From Pseudorhodobacter antarcticus (GTDB taxonomy: Bacteria > Pseudomonadota > Alphaproteobacteria > Rhodobacterales > Rhodobacteraceae), in contig CAMAQR010000004.1 of NCBI GenBank assembly GCA_945860375.1, positions 62,001 through 126,000 on the forward strand: a stretch of DNA of 64,000 nucleotides, written 5' to 3'. Below, one piece after another: positions 27,292 through 36,630 of this stretch (its first letter is position 1; each line of letters starts with the position of its first letter). The notes under the pieces are model-generated. The model saw only the letters and a list, made by a program, of their open reading frames with translations, was not told the DNA's origin and did no database searches. The position numbers were made by a program, and so were the translations under genes.

Positions 27292-27339
27292 ATTTAGGTG
27301 CCTTGGCCCAACTGTCAAGGGATGTATCGGGTGCAAAGA

Positions 27340-27415
27340 GGGGGTTTCACACCCCCAGCCCGCATTGCGCAGAGCAATGCAGGCTTCCCCCGTGGGATAT
27401 TTTCGCCAAGATGAA
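27340..27415 (+). repeat. Composite intergenic element: two hairpins plus ATATTTT box
   Basis: Hairpin GGGGG-TTTCACA-CCCCC (27340-27356), hairpin GCATTGC-GCAGA-GCAATGC (27362-27380) and then GGATATTTTCGCCAAGATGAA (27395-27415), in the gap between mntH and rpiA. The last part matches copies at 16775, 33614 and 42271. The arrangement looks like a dispersed element and not a gene-specific site. Confidence 0.6.
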
Positions 27416-27528
27416 CGCAAATTTTAATCAAACTGTCCGCAACCCTGCTGGCACGCCGCTTGCAAATCACCTCTCGCCCCTGTGGCGTGCATTGCCTATA
27501 ACGCGGGGCGACTGGATAGGAGATTGCC

Positions 27529-28317
27529 ATGGCCGCCGAATTGTCCCCCATCGACAAAGCCAAATTCGTGGCCGCCAAACGCGCGGTCGGTTTCGTGGAA
27601 AGCGGTATGAAGGTGGGGCTTGGCACCGGGTCCACTGCCGCATGGATGGTGCGCTGCCTCGGAGAACGGGTGCGCGATGAGGGTTTGAAGATCGTCGGGG
27701 TGCCGACCAGCATGCGCACGGCGGAACTGGCCCGGCAGGTGGGCATACAGGTGACTTCGCTGGACGAGGCAAAGTGGCTGGATGTGACCATCGATGGCGC
27801 CGACGAGTTTGACCAGCACCTGGCGCTGATCAAGGGCGGCGGGGCGGCGTTGTTGCAAGAAAAGATTGTGGCGACGGCGTCCGATCTGATGATCGTGATC
27901 GCGGATGCAGCCAAGGAAGTGCAGCAGCTGGGTGCATTTCCCTTGCCGATTGAGGTGATCCCCTTCGGCTGGCAGACAACCAAGGCTTTGGTCGAAGAGA
28001 TGCTGGTGTCGATGGACGTGCTGGCCCGCGATGTGACTTTGCGGATGAACGGCGAACGGCCCTTGATGACCGATGAGAGCAACTACATCCTTGATCTGCA
28101 TCTGAGACGCATCGGCAATCCGCGCCAACTGGCCTTGGTGTTGAACCAGATCCCGGGCGTGGTGGAAAACGGATTGTTCATCGACATCTGCGACATCGTG
28201 GTGATCGGCCATGGTGACGGGCGGGTGACGGTGCGCGACATCAATGCGGGGTCGGAAACCGACGACCGGATTTTGTTTGCGCCGACCGACAATATCTTTG
28301 TCGATATGGGCGAATAG
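27529..28317 (+). CDS. rpiA: Ribose-5-phosphate isomerase A
   Basis: Interconverts ribose 5-phosphate and ribulose 5-phosphate in the pentose phosphate pathway. 262 residues, slightly longer than the usual 220-230. Substrate-binding motifs are GLGTGSTAAWMV, TIDGADEFD and KGGGAALLQEK, all complete. The start has TAGGAGA before it. The gor gene begins 3 nt after the stop. The pair may link NADPH supply to glutathione reduction. Confidence 0.97.
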   Translation: MAAELSPIDKAKFVAAKRAVGFVESGMKVGLGTGSTAAWMVRCLGERVRDEGLKIVGVPTSMRTAELARQVGIQVTSLDEAKWLDVTIDGADEFDQHLALIKGGGAALLQEKIVATASDLMIVIADAAKEVQQLGAFPLPIEVIPFGWQTTKALVEEMLVSMDVLARDVTLRMNGERPLMTDESNYILDLHLRRIGNPRQLALVLNQIPGVVENGLFIDICDIVVIGHGDGRVTVRDINAGSETDDRILFAPTDNIFVDMGE

Positions 28318-28320
28318 GCG

Positions 28321-29679
28321 ATGAGCTTTGACTATGATCTCTTTGTCATCGGTGGCGGCTCTGGCGGGGTGCGGGCGGCGCGGATTGCTTCGGCGGAAGG
28401 CGGCGCGCGCGTCGGTTTGGCCGAGGAAAGCCGGATGGGCGGCACTTGTGTGATCAGGGGCTGTGTGCCGAAGAAACTGATGGTGTTTGCATCGGAATTC
28501 CCGGACGCGGTGGCGGATGCGCGGGCCTATGGCTGGGACGTGACGGCGGGGGCCTTTGACTGGCCGCAGTTTCGCGGCACTTTGGAGGCAGAGCTGACGC
28601 GGCTTGAAGCGGCCTATCGCAACACGCTGAAAAACGCGGGCGTGGTGGTGCATGACGCCCGCGCGGTGGTCGTTGATCCGCACCGGGTGCGGTTGTCCAA
28701 TGGCGAGGAGTTCAGCACCAAGCATATCCTGATTGCCACCGGCGGGCGGCCGTTTGTGCCCGAAATACCGGGCGCGGACCTTGTGGTGACGTCGAACGAG
28801 ATGTTTCATCTGCCAACCCTGCCCAAGCGGGCGCTGGTGGTGGGTGGCGGCTATATTGCAAGCGAGTTCGCCTGTATTCTGCACGGGTTGGGGGTAAAGA
28901 CGACGCAGTATTACCGCGGTGCGCAAATCCTGCGCGGTTTCGATGATGAGGCGCGCGGTCATGTCGCCAACGCCATGCAGGCGCGCGGCATTGCCATTCA
29001 CTGCGGCACCGATGTGATGCGGCTGGAGAAAACGGCCACAGGCATCTGCGCGGTGGCGACCGATGGCAGCGAGGCGGAATTTGATCTGGTGCTCTTTGCC
29101 ACAGGCCGGTTGCCAAATTCGGAGGGGTTGGGGTTGCAGGCGCTGGGGGTTGAGGTGGGGCGCAGGGGGCAAGTGCTGGTCGATGAATGGTCGCAAACGG
29201 CCGTGCCTTCGATCTACGCCGTGGGCGATGTGACCGACCGCATCAATCTGACGCCCGTGGCCATCCGCGAAGGCCATGCCTTTGCCGATACGGTGTTCCG
29301 GGGCGTGCCCACCAAGGCCGACCATGTCTTGATCGCTTCGGCGGTGTTCACGCAGCCGGAACTTGGCTCGATTGGCCTGTCGGAAGAGGCGGCGGCGGCA
29401 CTGGGTCCGGTGGAGATTTATTCGGCGGCGTTTCGCCCGATGAAAACCCTGTTCGCCGGGCGGCAGGACCGGGTGCTGATGAAGCTGGTGGTGGACGCGA
29501 CCAACCGTCGCGTTCTGGGATGCCACATCGTTGGGCCGGGGGCGGGCGAAATGATCCAGCTGGCCGCGATTGCGGTGAAAATGGGCGCCACCAAAGAGGA
29601 TTTCGACCGCACCGTCGCCGTGCATCCCACCATGTCCGAAGAGTTGGTGACGATGCGCAAGCCGGTGCGGACACGTTAA
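28321..29679 (+). CDS. gor: Glutathione-disulfide reductase
   Basis: Flavoprotein disulfide reductase, 452 residues. N-terminal FAD motif VIGGGSGGVRAAR, redox-active disulfide in GGTCVIRGCVPKK (the form seen in plant and cyanobacterial-type reductases), second Rossmann motif VVGGGYIASEFA, and C-terminal catalytic HPTMSEE. These features favour glutathione over lipoamide or mercuric substrates. It is in a two-gene unit with rpiA. Confidence 0.95.
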   Translation: MSFDYDLFVIGGGSGGVRAARIASAEGGARVGLAEESRMGGTCVIRGCVPKKLMVFASEFPDAVADARAYGWDVTAGAFDWPQFRGTLEAELTRLEAAYRNTLKNAGVVVHDARAVVVDPHRVRLSNGEEFSTKHILIATGGRPFVPEIPGADLVVTSNEMFHLPTLPKRALVVGGGYIASEFACILHGLGVKTTQYYRGAQILRGFDDEARGHVANAMQARGIAIHCGTDVMRLEKTATGICAVATDGSEAEFDLVLFATGRLPNSEGLGLQALGVEVGRRGQVLVDEWSQTAVPSIYAVGDVTDRINLTPVAIREGHAFADTVFRGVPTKADHVLIASAVFTQPELGSIGLSEEAAAALGPVEIYSAAFRPMKTLFAGRQDRVLMKLVVDATNRRVLGCHIVGPGAGEMIQLAAIAVKMGATKEDFDRTVAVHPTMSEELVTMRKPVRTR

Positions 29680-29774
29680 AGCCGGGTACATCTGCGGTAT
29701 AATCGGCTTGATCGCTTGATTTTCCGGCAAACTGTGCCCAATTCAGAGCAAAGAAATATCGGAAGGGTCGATAA

Positions 29775-30956
29775 ATGGCGGGAAGTGGTGGTCCATGGGG
29801 CGGTGGCGGCGGTTCGGGGGATGAAGACCCGAAACAAGACCGTCCGCGCAACGGCAGCGGGCGCAAACCCGGTGAGGGGCCGCAGATCCCCGAAATTGAC
29901 GAGTTGATGCGCAAGGGTCAGGAACAGTTGCGCGTGCTGATGGGTGGTCGTGGGCGTGGGCCAACGGCTCCCGGCGGCGGGCAGGGCAACCCGATCGGGC
30001 CGTTGTTTTCCAAGCAGGGTCTGGCGTTGGGCGCGCTGCTGGCGGTGGGCTTCTGGGGCTATATGTCGGTCTATCAGTTGAAGCCGGAACAAGCCTCAGT
30101 CGAGTTGTTTCTGGGCGAATACAGCGGCAGCGGCAATGAGGGTCTGAACTTTGCGCCTTGGCCGCTGATCACCGCCGAAATCGTGGAAAACTCGCGTCAA
30201 CGCACCACCCGGATCGGCTCCGGCGAGGGCGGGGCGCTGGACAACGGGCTGATGCTGACCCGCGATCAGAACATCGTGGACATTGAATTCCAGGTGGTCT
30301 GGAACATCAAGGACCCGGCGATTTTCCTGTTCAACCTTGCCGACCCCGAAGACACCATCAAGGCGGTGTCGGAATCGGCGATGCGCGACATCATCGCGCG
30401 GTCGGAACTGGCGCCGGTTTTGAACCGTGACCGCGGCATCATCGCCGCCGATCTGCAAACCTCGGTGCAGGCGACGCTGGACAGCTACGATTCCGGTATC
30501 AACGTGGTGCGTGTCAACTTTGACCGCGCCGACCCGCCGCGTGAGGTCATCGACGCCTTCCGTCAGGTGCAGGCGGCGCAACAAGAACGTGACCGGCTGG
30601 AAAAAGAGGCTGATGCCTATGCCAACAAAGTGACAGCAGGCGCGCGCGGTCAGGCGGCGCAGCTGAAGGAAGAGGCAGAGGCCTACCGTGCCCAAGTGGT
30701 GAACAACGCCGAGGGTGAAGCCAGCCGTTTCCTGTCGGTTTACGCCGAATACATCAAGGCCCCAGAGGTAACGCGCAAGCGTATGTATTTGGAAACAATG
30801 GAGAAAGTTTTGGGCGGCATGAACAAGGTCATCCTTGACGGTGTCAATGGTGAAAACGGTCAGGGCGTGGTGCCGTTCTTGCCGCTGAATGAGCTGTCCA
30901 AGATGCAAACGGGGGCTGCGGCGGCCACCACCACCACCACAGGGGGGGCAAACTGA
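29775..30956 (+). CDS. hflK: FtsH protease modulator HflK
   Basis: Membrane-anchored SPFH/prohibitin protein that forms the cage around the FtsH protease with HflC. 393 residues. The Gly/Pro-rich cytoplasmic N-terminus (SGGPWGGGGGSGDEDPKQ) is followed by one membrane segment near residues 80-95 (LALGALLAVGFWGYMSVY), then the SPFH domain and a coiled region rich in Arg, Glu and Gln. The start has GAAGGG before it. The stop overlaps the hflC start (TGATG). Confidence 0.96.
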   Translation: MAGSGGPWGGGGGSGDEDPKQDRPRNGSGRKPGEGPQIPEIDELMRKGQEQLRVLMGGRGRGPTAPGGGQGNPIGPLFSKQGLALGALLAVGFWGYMSVYQLKPEQASVELFLGEYSGSGNEGLNFAPWPLITAEIVENSRQRTTRIGSGEGGALDNGLMLTRDQNIVDIEFQVVWNIKDPAIFLFNLADPEDTIKAVSESAMRDIIARSELAPVLNRDRGIIAADLQTSVQATLDSYDSGINVVRVNFDRADPPREVIDAFRQVQAAQQERDRLEKEADAYANKVTAGARGQAAQLKEEAEAYRAQVVNNAEGEASRFLSVYAEYIKAPEVTRKRMYLETMEKVLGGMNKVILDGVNGENGQGVVPFLPLNELSKMQTGAAAATTTTTGGAN

Positions 30957-31837
30957 TGCGCGCTGCTTACATTCTTCCGGCTGTGGCGGTTGTGGCTGCT
31001 TTGGCCTTGTCGTCGGTGTTCATCGTGGATGAACGCGAAAAGGCTCTGGTGTTGCAGTTCGGTGAGGTCAAGCAAGTGATTGACCAGCCCGGCCTGAACT
31101 TCAAAATCCCGTTGATTCAAGACGTCCTGCGCTATGAGGACCGGATTCTGGGCCTGCCGACGCAAGCCAAGGAAATCACGCCTCTGGACGATCGACGCCT
31201 TGTGGTCGATGCCTTTGCGCGCTGGCGCATCGTCGATCTTGAGGTGTTCCGTCGCGCCGTGGGTTCGGGTGGCGTGGAGGCCGCGCGGGCCAACCTGGAC
31301 CAGATCATCTCGGCCGAAATCCGGCAGGTTCTGGGTTCGGTTCCCAGCCAGCGCGTGCTGTCAGAAGACCGCACCAGCCTGATGAACCTGATCCGTGACA
31401 ACGCCAAGGCCAAGGCGGCGGGTTTGGGTGTGGACGTGATCGACGTGCGGCTGACCCGCACCGATTTGCCCGAACAAAACCTTGAAGCGACGTTCGCGCG
31501 GATGCGGGCCGAGCGTCAGCGTGAGGCGACGGATGAAATCGCACGCGGCAACGAAGCCGCGCAGCGGGTTCGGGCGGCGGCGGACCGCTCTGTGGTCGAG
31601 GTGACGTCACAGGCGCGCAAGGAGTCGGAAGTGATCCGCGGTGAGGCTGACGCCAGCCGCAACGGCATCTACGCCGAGGCCTTTGGCCGCGACCCGGAAT
31701 TCTTCGCCTTCACCCGGTCGCTGACCTCTTATGAACGCGCCTTGCAAGGCGGCAACTCGTCGATCGTGTTGCAGCCGGACTCGGAGTTTTTCAATTACTT
31801 GGGGTCCGAAAAGGCCCCCGTCGCGCCCGCGCCGTAA
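30956..31837 (+). CDS. hflC: FtsH protease modulator HflC
   Basis: Partner of HflK, 293 residues. An N-terminal membrane helix (ILPAVAVVAALALSSVFIV) leads into FIVDEREKALVLQFGEV, the usual start of the HflC SPFH domain, then a helical ARMRAERQREATDEIARG region. Translation is coupled to hflK. A hairpin terminator follows 22 nt after the stop. Confidence 0.96.
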   Translation: MRAAYILPAVAVVAALALSSVFIVDEREKALVLQFGEVKQVIDQPGLNFKIPLIQDVLRYEDRILGLPTQAKEITPLDDRRLVVDAFARWRIVDLEVFRRAVGSGGVEAARANLDQIISAEIRQVLGSVPSQRVLSEDRTSLMNLIRDNAKAKAAGLGVDVIDVRLTRTDLPEQNLEATFARMRAERQREATDEIARGNEAAQRVRAAADRSVVEVTSQARKESEVIRGEADASRNGIYAEAFGRDPEFFAFTRSLTSYERALQGGNSSIVLQPDSEFFNYLGSEKAPVAPAP

Positions 31838-31858
31838 CCAGCGCCAAATCCAACCTTG

Positions 31859-31887
31859 AAAGGGCCAGCGTTGCGCGCTGGCCCTTT
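31859..31887 (+). terminator. Terminator after hflC
   Basis: Stem AAAGGGCCAGCG/CGCTGGCCCTTT with loop TTGCG, 22 nt after the hflC stop. The T-run is short (three bases within the stem), but the stem is strong. Confidence 0.75.
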
Positions 31888-32084
31888 GGCATTGCGGTTC
31901 TGGGCAAGCTGGCCGATGCGGGCAAATGCGCTTGGCGCGGCGGTCACAGGGTGACAACTTCGTTCACAACAGATTGAGGCGGCACGTCAGGGTTTGCATT
32001 GCGCCCGATGCTGCCTACATGATGCAGTATCTTGTGCGGGGACCGATCCGAACGGTCCCTGTTGGAACATGAAGGAGTTCGGAC

Positions 32085-33560
32085 GTGACTAAACGTGCCA
32101 CTGCTTTGGTTATCCCTGCGCCGCCTTTTGCGCCGCGCAGTCTGATGTTGGCGATGGGCCTTGGCCTGTCACTGGCGCTTGCCCCGGCGTTCGAAGCTCG
32201 GGCCTTTGGCGCGCCAGACAGCTTTGCCGATCTGGCCGAACAGATCAGCCCCTCCGTGGTGAATATCACCACTTCGGCAATGGTGGCGCAGGCCACCGAT
32301 GGCGGCCCGATGGTGCCGCCCGGATCGCCGTTTGAGGATTTCTTCAAGGATTTCATGCCGCCAGAAGGTGAAGGCGGCAACGGCCCACAACGGTCCGAGG
32401 CGCTGGGGTCGGGCTTTGTGATCTCCGCCGATGGCTATATCGTCACCAACAATCATGTGATCGAAGGCGCAGATCAGATCGAGAGCGAGTTCTTTGGCGG
32501 CAAACGGCTCGAAGCCAAGCTGGTGGGCACAGATCCGAAAACCGACATCGCGCTGTTGAAGGTCGAAAGCCCGGAACCGCTGTCGTTTGTGGCCTTTGGC
32601 GACAGCGACGGCATGCGGGTGGGTGATTGGGTGATGGCGATGGGCAACCCGCTGGGGCAGGGGTTTTCGGTGTCTGCCGGGATCGTGTCGGCACGCGGGC
32701 GCGAATTGCAGGGCACTTATGATGACTTCCTGCAGACTGATGCCGCGATCAACAAGGGCAACTCGGGCGGGCCGCTGTTCAACATGGAGGGGCAGGTGGT
32801 CGGCGTGAACACCGCAATTCTGTCGCCCACCGGCGGGTCGATCGGTATCGGCTTTTCGATGGCGTCCAACGTGGTCAGCAAGGTCGTGGGGCAGCTGAAA
32901 GAATTTGGCGAAACCCGGCGCGGCTGGCTGGGCGTGAAGATTCAGGACGTGACCCCCGATGTGGCCGAGGCAATGGGGATTTCGGCGGCCAAGGGCGCGT
33001 TGATCACCGATGTGCCCGAAGGTCCGGCGAAAGAGGCGGGCTTGCTGGCGGGGGACGTGATCCTGTCGTTCAATGGCAGCGAAATCAGCGATGTCAAAGA
33101 CCTGACCCGCACAGTGGCGGACAGCCCGATTGGCGATGCCGTGCCGGTTCTCGTGCTGCGCGCGGGGGCTGAGACCACCATCGACGTGACGCTGGGCCGC
33201 CGCGAAGAGGCCGAAGCCGTGATTGATGCCGCCGCGACCCCAGAGACGCCCGCCGAGCCGCAAAAGACCGAGGCTTTGGGTCTGACCCTGGTGCCCGTCG
33301 ATGAAAAGGTGGCCGCGGACCTGAGATTGCCCGCAGGCAGCACCGGGCTTGCCGTGACGCAGGTTGATCCGGCGTCAGAGGCGGCAGGCAAGGGCGTGAT
33401 GCCCGGCGACGTGATCGTCGAGGCTGGTCAGCAAAAAGTGGTGCAACTGTCCGATTTGGAAGACCGTCTGAGCGAGGCCCGCGATGCCGGCCGCAAATCG
33501 ATCCTGCTGCTAGTGCGGCGTGAGGGCGACCCACGCTTTGTGGCGCTGGGAATCGAGTGA
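32085..33560 (+). CDS. Do/DegP-family periplasmic serine protease
   Basis: 491 residues. A signal peptide (hydrophobic LMLAMGLGLSLALAPA, cleavage near residue 40) precedes a trypsin-like domain with triad H124 (TNNHVIEG), D154 (KTDIALLKV) and S227 (GNSGGPLF), then two PDZ domains. It degrades or refolds misfolded periplasmic proteins. The start is GTG with AAGGAG 7 nt upstream. The position after hflKC suggests an envelope quality-control neighbourhood. A small hairpin (32039-32059) lies in its leader. DegP and DegQ/MucD cannot be separated from sequence alone. Confidence 0.94.
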   Translation: MTKRATALVIPAPPFAPRSLMLAMGLGLSLALAPAFEARAFGAPDSFADLAEQISPSVVNITTSAMVAQATDGGPMVPPGSPFEDFFKDFMPPEGEGGNGPQRSEALGSGFVISADGYIVTNNHVIEGADQIESEFFGGKRLEAKLVGTDPKTDIALLKVESPEPLSFVAFGDSDGMRVGDWVMAMGNPLGQGFSVSAGIVSARGRELQGTYDDFLQTDAAINKGNSGGPLFNMEGQVVGVNTAILSPTGGSIGIGFSMASNVVSKVVGQLKEFGETRRGWLGVKIQDVTPDVAEAMGISAAKGALITDVPEGPAKEAGLLAGDVILSFNGSEISDVKDLTRTVADSPIGDAVPVLVLRAGAETTIDVTLGRREEAEAVIDAAATPETPAEPQKTEALGLTLVPVDEKVAADLRLPAGSTGLAVTQVDPASEAAGKGVMPGDVIVEAGQQKVVQLSDLEDRLSEARDAGRKSILLLVRREGDPRFVALGIE

Positions 33561-33576
33561 GCTTTGAGCTGACATC

Positions 33577-33609
33577 AAAAGGGCGGCGGGGGAAACCTTG
33601 CCGCCTTTT
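33577..33609 (+). terminator. Terminator after the DegP-family gene
   Basis: AAAAGG(G)CGGC pairs with GCCGCCTTTT, with one bulged G and a loop of 12 nt, ending in a run of four T. It begins 17 nt after the stop. Confidence 0.8.
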
Positions 33610-33680
33610 GCGTTTCATCTTGGCTTAAATATCCATCTGCTTCGCGTCATCACGCTTGTCAGGGCTGGATTTGCGCCAGA

Positions 33681-34331
33681 TCACCCCAGCTCTGCCAGCA
33701 GCCTTGTGCGGAACGACAGCACCCAATCGGCACGCACCTCGGCCATGGCGCGGCCCGGCGCGGTTTGCATGCTGTCCACCAAAAGCAGCAGTTTCGTCTC
33801 GATATGGTCCAGCGCAAAGCGGCGGTCGTCAAGGGGGCGGCGCTGCGCCATCGGGTCGGCGGCGTCAAACAACTGCCCGCCCAAGGCCCCCGCGACATGG
33901 AACATCCGGGCGATGCCGATGGCCCCCAGCGCCTCCAGCCGGTCAGCGTCTTGAAGCACTTGGGCCTCGGGTGTTTCGGGTGTAATGGCTGCCGAAAAGC
34001 TGTGCGCGGTGATGGCGTGGGCCACGGCTGGCAGTTTTTCCGCAGCAAACCCATCCCCGCGCAGAAAGTCGCAGGCGGCCGTTGCCGACAGCCGCGAGGC
34101 GCTGCTGCGGTCGGGGTGCGATTTCGGCAGGTTGATCAGGTCGTGAAAGATCACGGCAGGCAGCAACACTTCAAGATCACAAGGCACATCCATCGCAATC
34201 AGCTTGGCATTGGCCCAAACGCGGCGCAGGTGGCCCAGATCATGCGCACCGTCCAGAGGCTGGTTGGCCCATTGGCGTGACACTTCGGCCTCATACCTTG
34301 CCTGACGAAGGGTGGTTTCTGTGGGTGTCAT
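33681..34331 (-). CDS. HD-domain phosphohydrolase
   Basis: 216 residues. HD-superfamily metal ligands appear in order: AHDLGHLRRV (early His), VIFHDLINLPKSHP (the HD pair), HAITAHSFSA and LQDADRLEALGAIGIAR (the distal Asp). This layout matches the YedJ-like HD proteins, which hydrolyse phosphate esters of unknown identity. The start overlaps the lipoprotein stop (ATGA). Confidence 0.87.
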   Translation of the reverse strand: MTPTETTLRQARYEAEVSRQWANQPLDGAHDLGHLRRVWANAKLIAMDVPCDLEVLLPAVIFHDLINLPKSHPDRSSASRLSATAACDFLRGDGFAAEKLPAVAHAITAHSFSAAITPETPEAQVLQDADRLEALGAIGIARMFHVAGALGGQLFDAADPMAQRRPLDDRRFALDHIETKLLLLVDSMQTAPGRAMAEVRADWVLSFRTRLLAELG

Positions 34332-34864
34332 AAGTCGGACAGATCGGTTGCGATCAGGCCCAGTTCCTTGGCCGCGGCCAGCGACAGGGTGAGACTGTCC
34401 AACCCCCGGTCGGCCTGAAAGCGGCGCACGGCGTTGCGTGTGGCCGCGTCCATCTCGCCCGTCACCGACCCCAAAAACAACCCGCGCGCCTTCATCGCCC
34501 GCTGCAACGAGGCCACAAACTGCACGGTCATGTCAGCGGGGCAGGGGACGCGAAACCAGACCTCTTCGCGCAGTTGCACGATGCGCTGATGGGTTTTGGT
34601 TTGAAACGTGGCGGGAGCGATTGTCCGGCCTGCATCGTCCCGGATCTCTTCGGTCACGACGATTTGTTCGGTCAATGTTTCGATCACGGCAGGGGTGGTG
34701 TCAGAGGCCCAGCAAGCCCCGTCCGGCCCCGGCGGTGGCCCGGCCTTGTCCAGCCGCACCAGTTCAATCCCCAGATCGGCCCGGCTGGGGGCCGCCACCT
34801 GCGTGCCATTGCACCCCGCCAGCATCAGCGCCAGCGCACCACCGAAAAGAACCGTTTTTGTCAT
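34328..34864 (-). CDS. Lipoprotein with peptidoglycan-binding-like domain
   Basis: 178 residues. A lipoprotein signal with lipobox LAGC (Cys at residue 18) is followed by a Pro-rich linker and a region with one further Cys. The C-terminal 60 residues (VASLQRAMKARGLFLGSVTG, then DAATRNAVRRFQADRGL) match the PG_binding_1 helical repeat. It is probably anchored in the outer membrane and touching the cell wall. It is translationally coupled to the HD hydrolase gene. Confidence 0.82.
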   Translation of the reverse strand: MTKTVLFGGALALMLAGCNGTQVAAPSRADLGIELVRLDKAGPPPGPDGACWASDTTPAVIETLTEQIVVTEEIRDDAGRTIAPATFQTKTHQRIVQLREEVWFRVPCPADMTVQFVASLQRAMKARGLFLGSVTGEMDAATRNAVRRFQADRGLDSLTLSLAAAKELGLIATDLSDL

Positions 34865-34920
34865 GCCCTGCCTGAACTGCCGCCCGGTTGCGCCTCGGGC
34901 TTTTCAAATGCCAACCATAG

Positions 34921-35370
<450 letters not shown>

Positions 35371-35557
35371 TGCGGTGGCGGCTGGCGCGGTGCCGTTTGG
35401 CTGCGCCAGCGCTTTGCGATCGGCGCTTGGGGGATCGCAGGATCGCTCTGACCACGGCGTCCCGTCGCAACCTTCCGGCGTGCCTGCCGAGATAATGGTT
35501 TGCAGTCACCGCCAGTCTGCCTAAGTTCAAAGGCAAGATTTTGGCACGGATGACATT

Positions 35558-36613
35558 ATGCAAGCACCTCACATGCAACCCGGCAGCGATGTTCCGACAC
35601 GCGATGGTGAGGTGAAACTTTACCTGTCGCCCGAGGCGCTGACGCAAAGCTGGTTCAATCCGGCGCGCCGGGTGATTTTTGTCAATGGCATGGACAACAG
35701 CCCGGCCGATCACATGGAGGCCGCGCGCGCGGTGTCGCTGTTGCAGGGCTGCCCGGTGATCGGCGTTTTCAACAAAAGCAATGGGCTTTGGGGGGATCTG
35801 GGGCAATGCGTGGCGGAAAAGCTGCGGCTGTCTGGCATTCAGGCCGGGGTCGGGTTGAGTTTTGACAATTGGGCGGCGGCGGTCGCGCAACTGTTCCAAC
35901 TGGCACGCAAGACCTATCCGATGCTGCAAATGACCGATTTTGTCGCCACTCTGGTCGAAGGCAATGCCGCCACCCGGTCGCTCTATGGCCTTTTGGCCGG
36001 CACGGGCGGGGTGGATCGCAGTAGAACGCCGATCTATTCGCATTCGCAGGGCAACCTGATCACCTCGAACGCCCTGACGGCTGTGGCAATGGCACTGGGG
36101 CCTGCTGCCTTGTCGGGGGTGGAAGTGAACAGTTTCGGCTCTCCGTGCCGGTTCTGGCCGCCAAATATCACACGCCACAACCACGCCTTCACGCTGGATC
36201 CGGTCAGTTGGCTCGATCTATCGGTTGATCTGTCCAGCTCGAAGATTGGCCATGTCGCCGGCCATGCCTTCAAGCTTTACATGGGCCTCGACGCCGAATT
36301 TGTGGTCAACCGCTTTCGCTTTGGTGGGCTGAGTATGACGGCCAGCATGGACGAAGAGGGGCTGGCGGCGTTTCTGGTGCAGATCGGCGGCAATGCCCAA
36401 CGGGTGCGCCGGATCTTTGAACATTTGCGCGACAAGCATTTCACCGACAGTGACGATGTGGCGCTGGCCTATGTGCAGGCGGCCCCATTGGCAGTGTTGC
36501 AGTCGTTGAAGCGCGCGGACCCCACGGTGATCCCGCTGTTGATCGGTTTGCTCAAGGCGGGCTGGACGGCTGACGATGAAAAGGCGGCCATCGCCAAGTT
36601 GCAAAAAGTCTAG
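35558..36613 (+). CDS. Alpha/beta-hydrolase-like protein with SHSQG elbow, unknown function
   Basis: 351 residues with no signal peptide. VIFVNGMDNSPADHM (about residues 39-53) looks like the first strand and oxyanion loop, and IYSHSQGNLITSNAL (about 158-172) is a nucleophile elbow with Ser in HSQGN, followed by VEVNSFGSPCRFWPP. These are features of alpha/beta hydrolases, including some lipases. A possible catalytic His is H196 or H199 near RHNHAF. The C-terminal hundred residues are helical and have no recognised domain. No operon partner is seen. I do not recognise the exact family. Confidence 0.7.
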   Translation: MQAPHMQPGSDVPTRDGEVKLYLSPEALTQSWFNPARRVIFVNGMDNSPADHMEAARAVSLLQGCPVIGVFNKSNGLWGDLGQCVAEKLRLSGIQAGVGLSFDNWAAAVAQLFQLARKTYPMLQMTDFVATLVEGNAATRSLYGLLAGTGGVDRSRTPIYSHSQGNLITSNALTAVAMALGPAALSGVEVNSFGSPCRFWPPNITRHNHAFTLDPVSWLDLSVDLSSSKIGHVAGHAFKLYMGLDAEFVVNRFRFGGLSMTASMDEEGLAAFLVQIGGNAQRVRRIFEHLRDKHFTDSDDVALAYVQAAPLAVLQSLKRADPTVIPLLIGLLKAGWTADDEKAAIAKLQKV

Positions 36614-36630
36614 CGCCGCTGGCCGCGTGA

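Noticed and set aside
27496..29730. 744-codon minus-strand frame
   Set aside because: Antisense to rpiA and gor, both of which have complete catalytic motifs.
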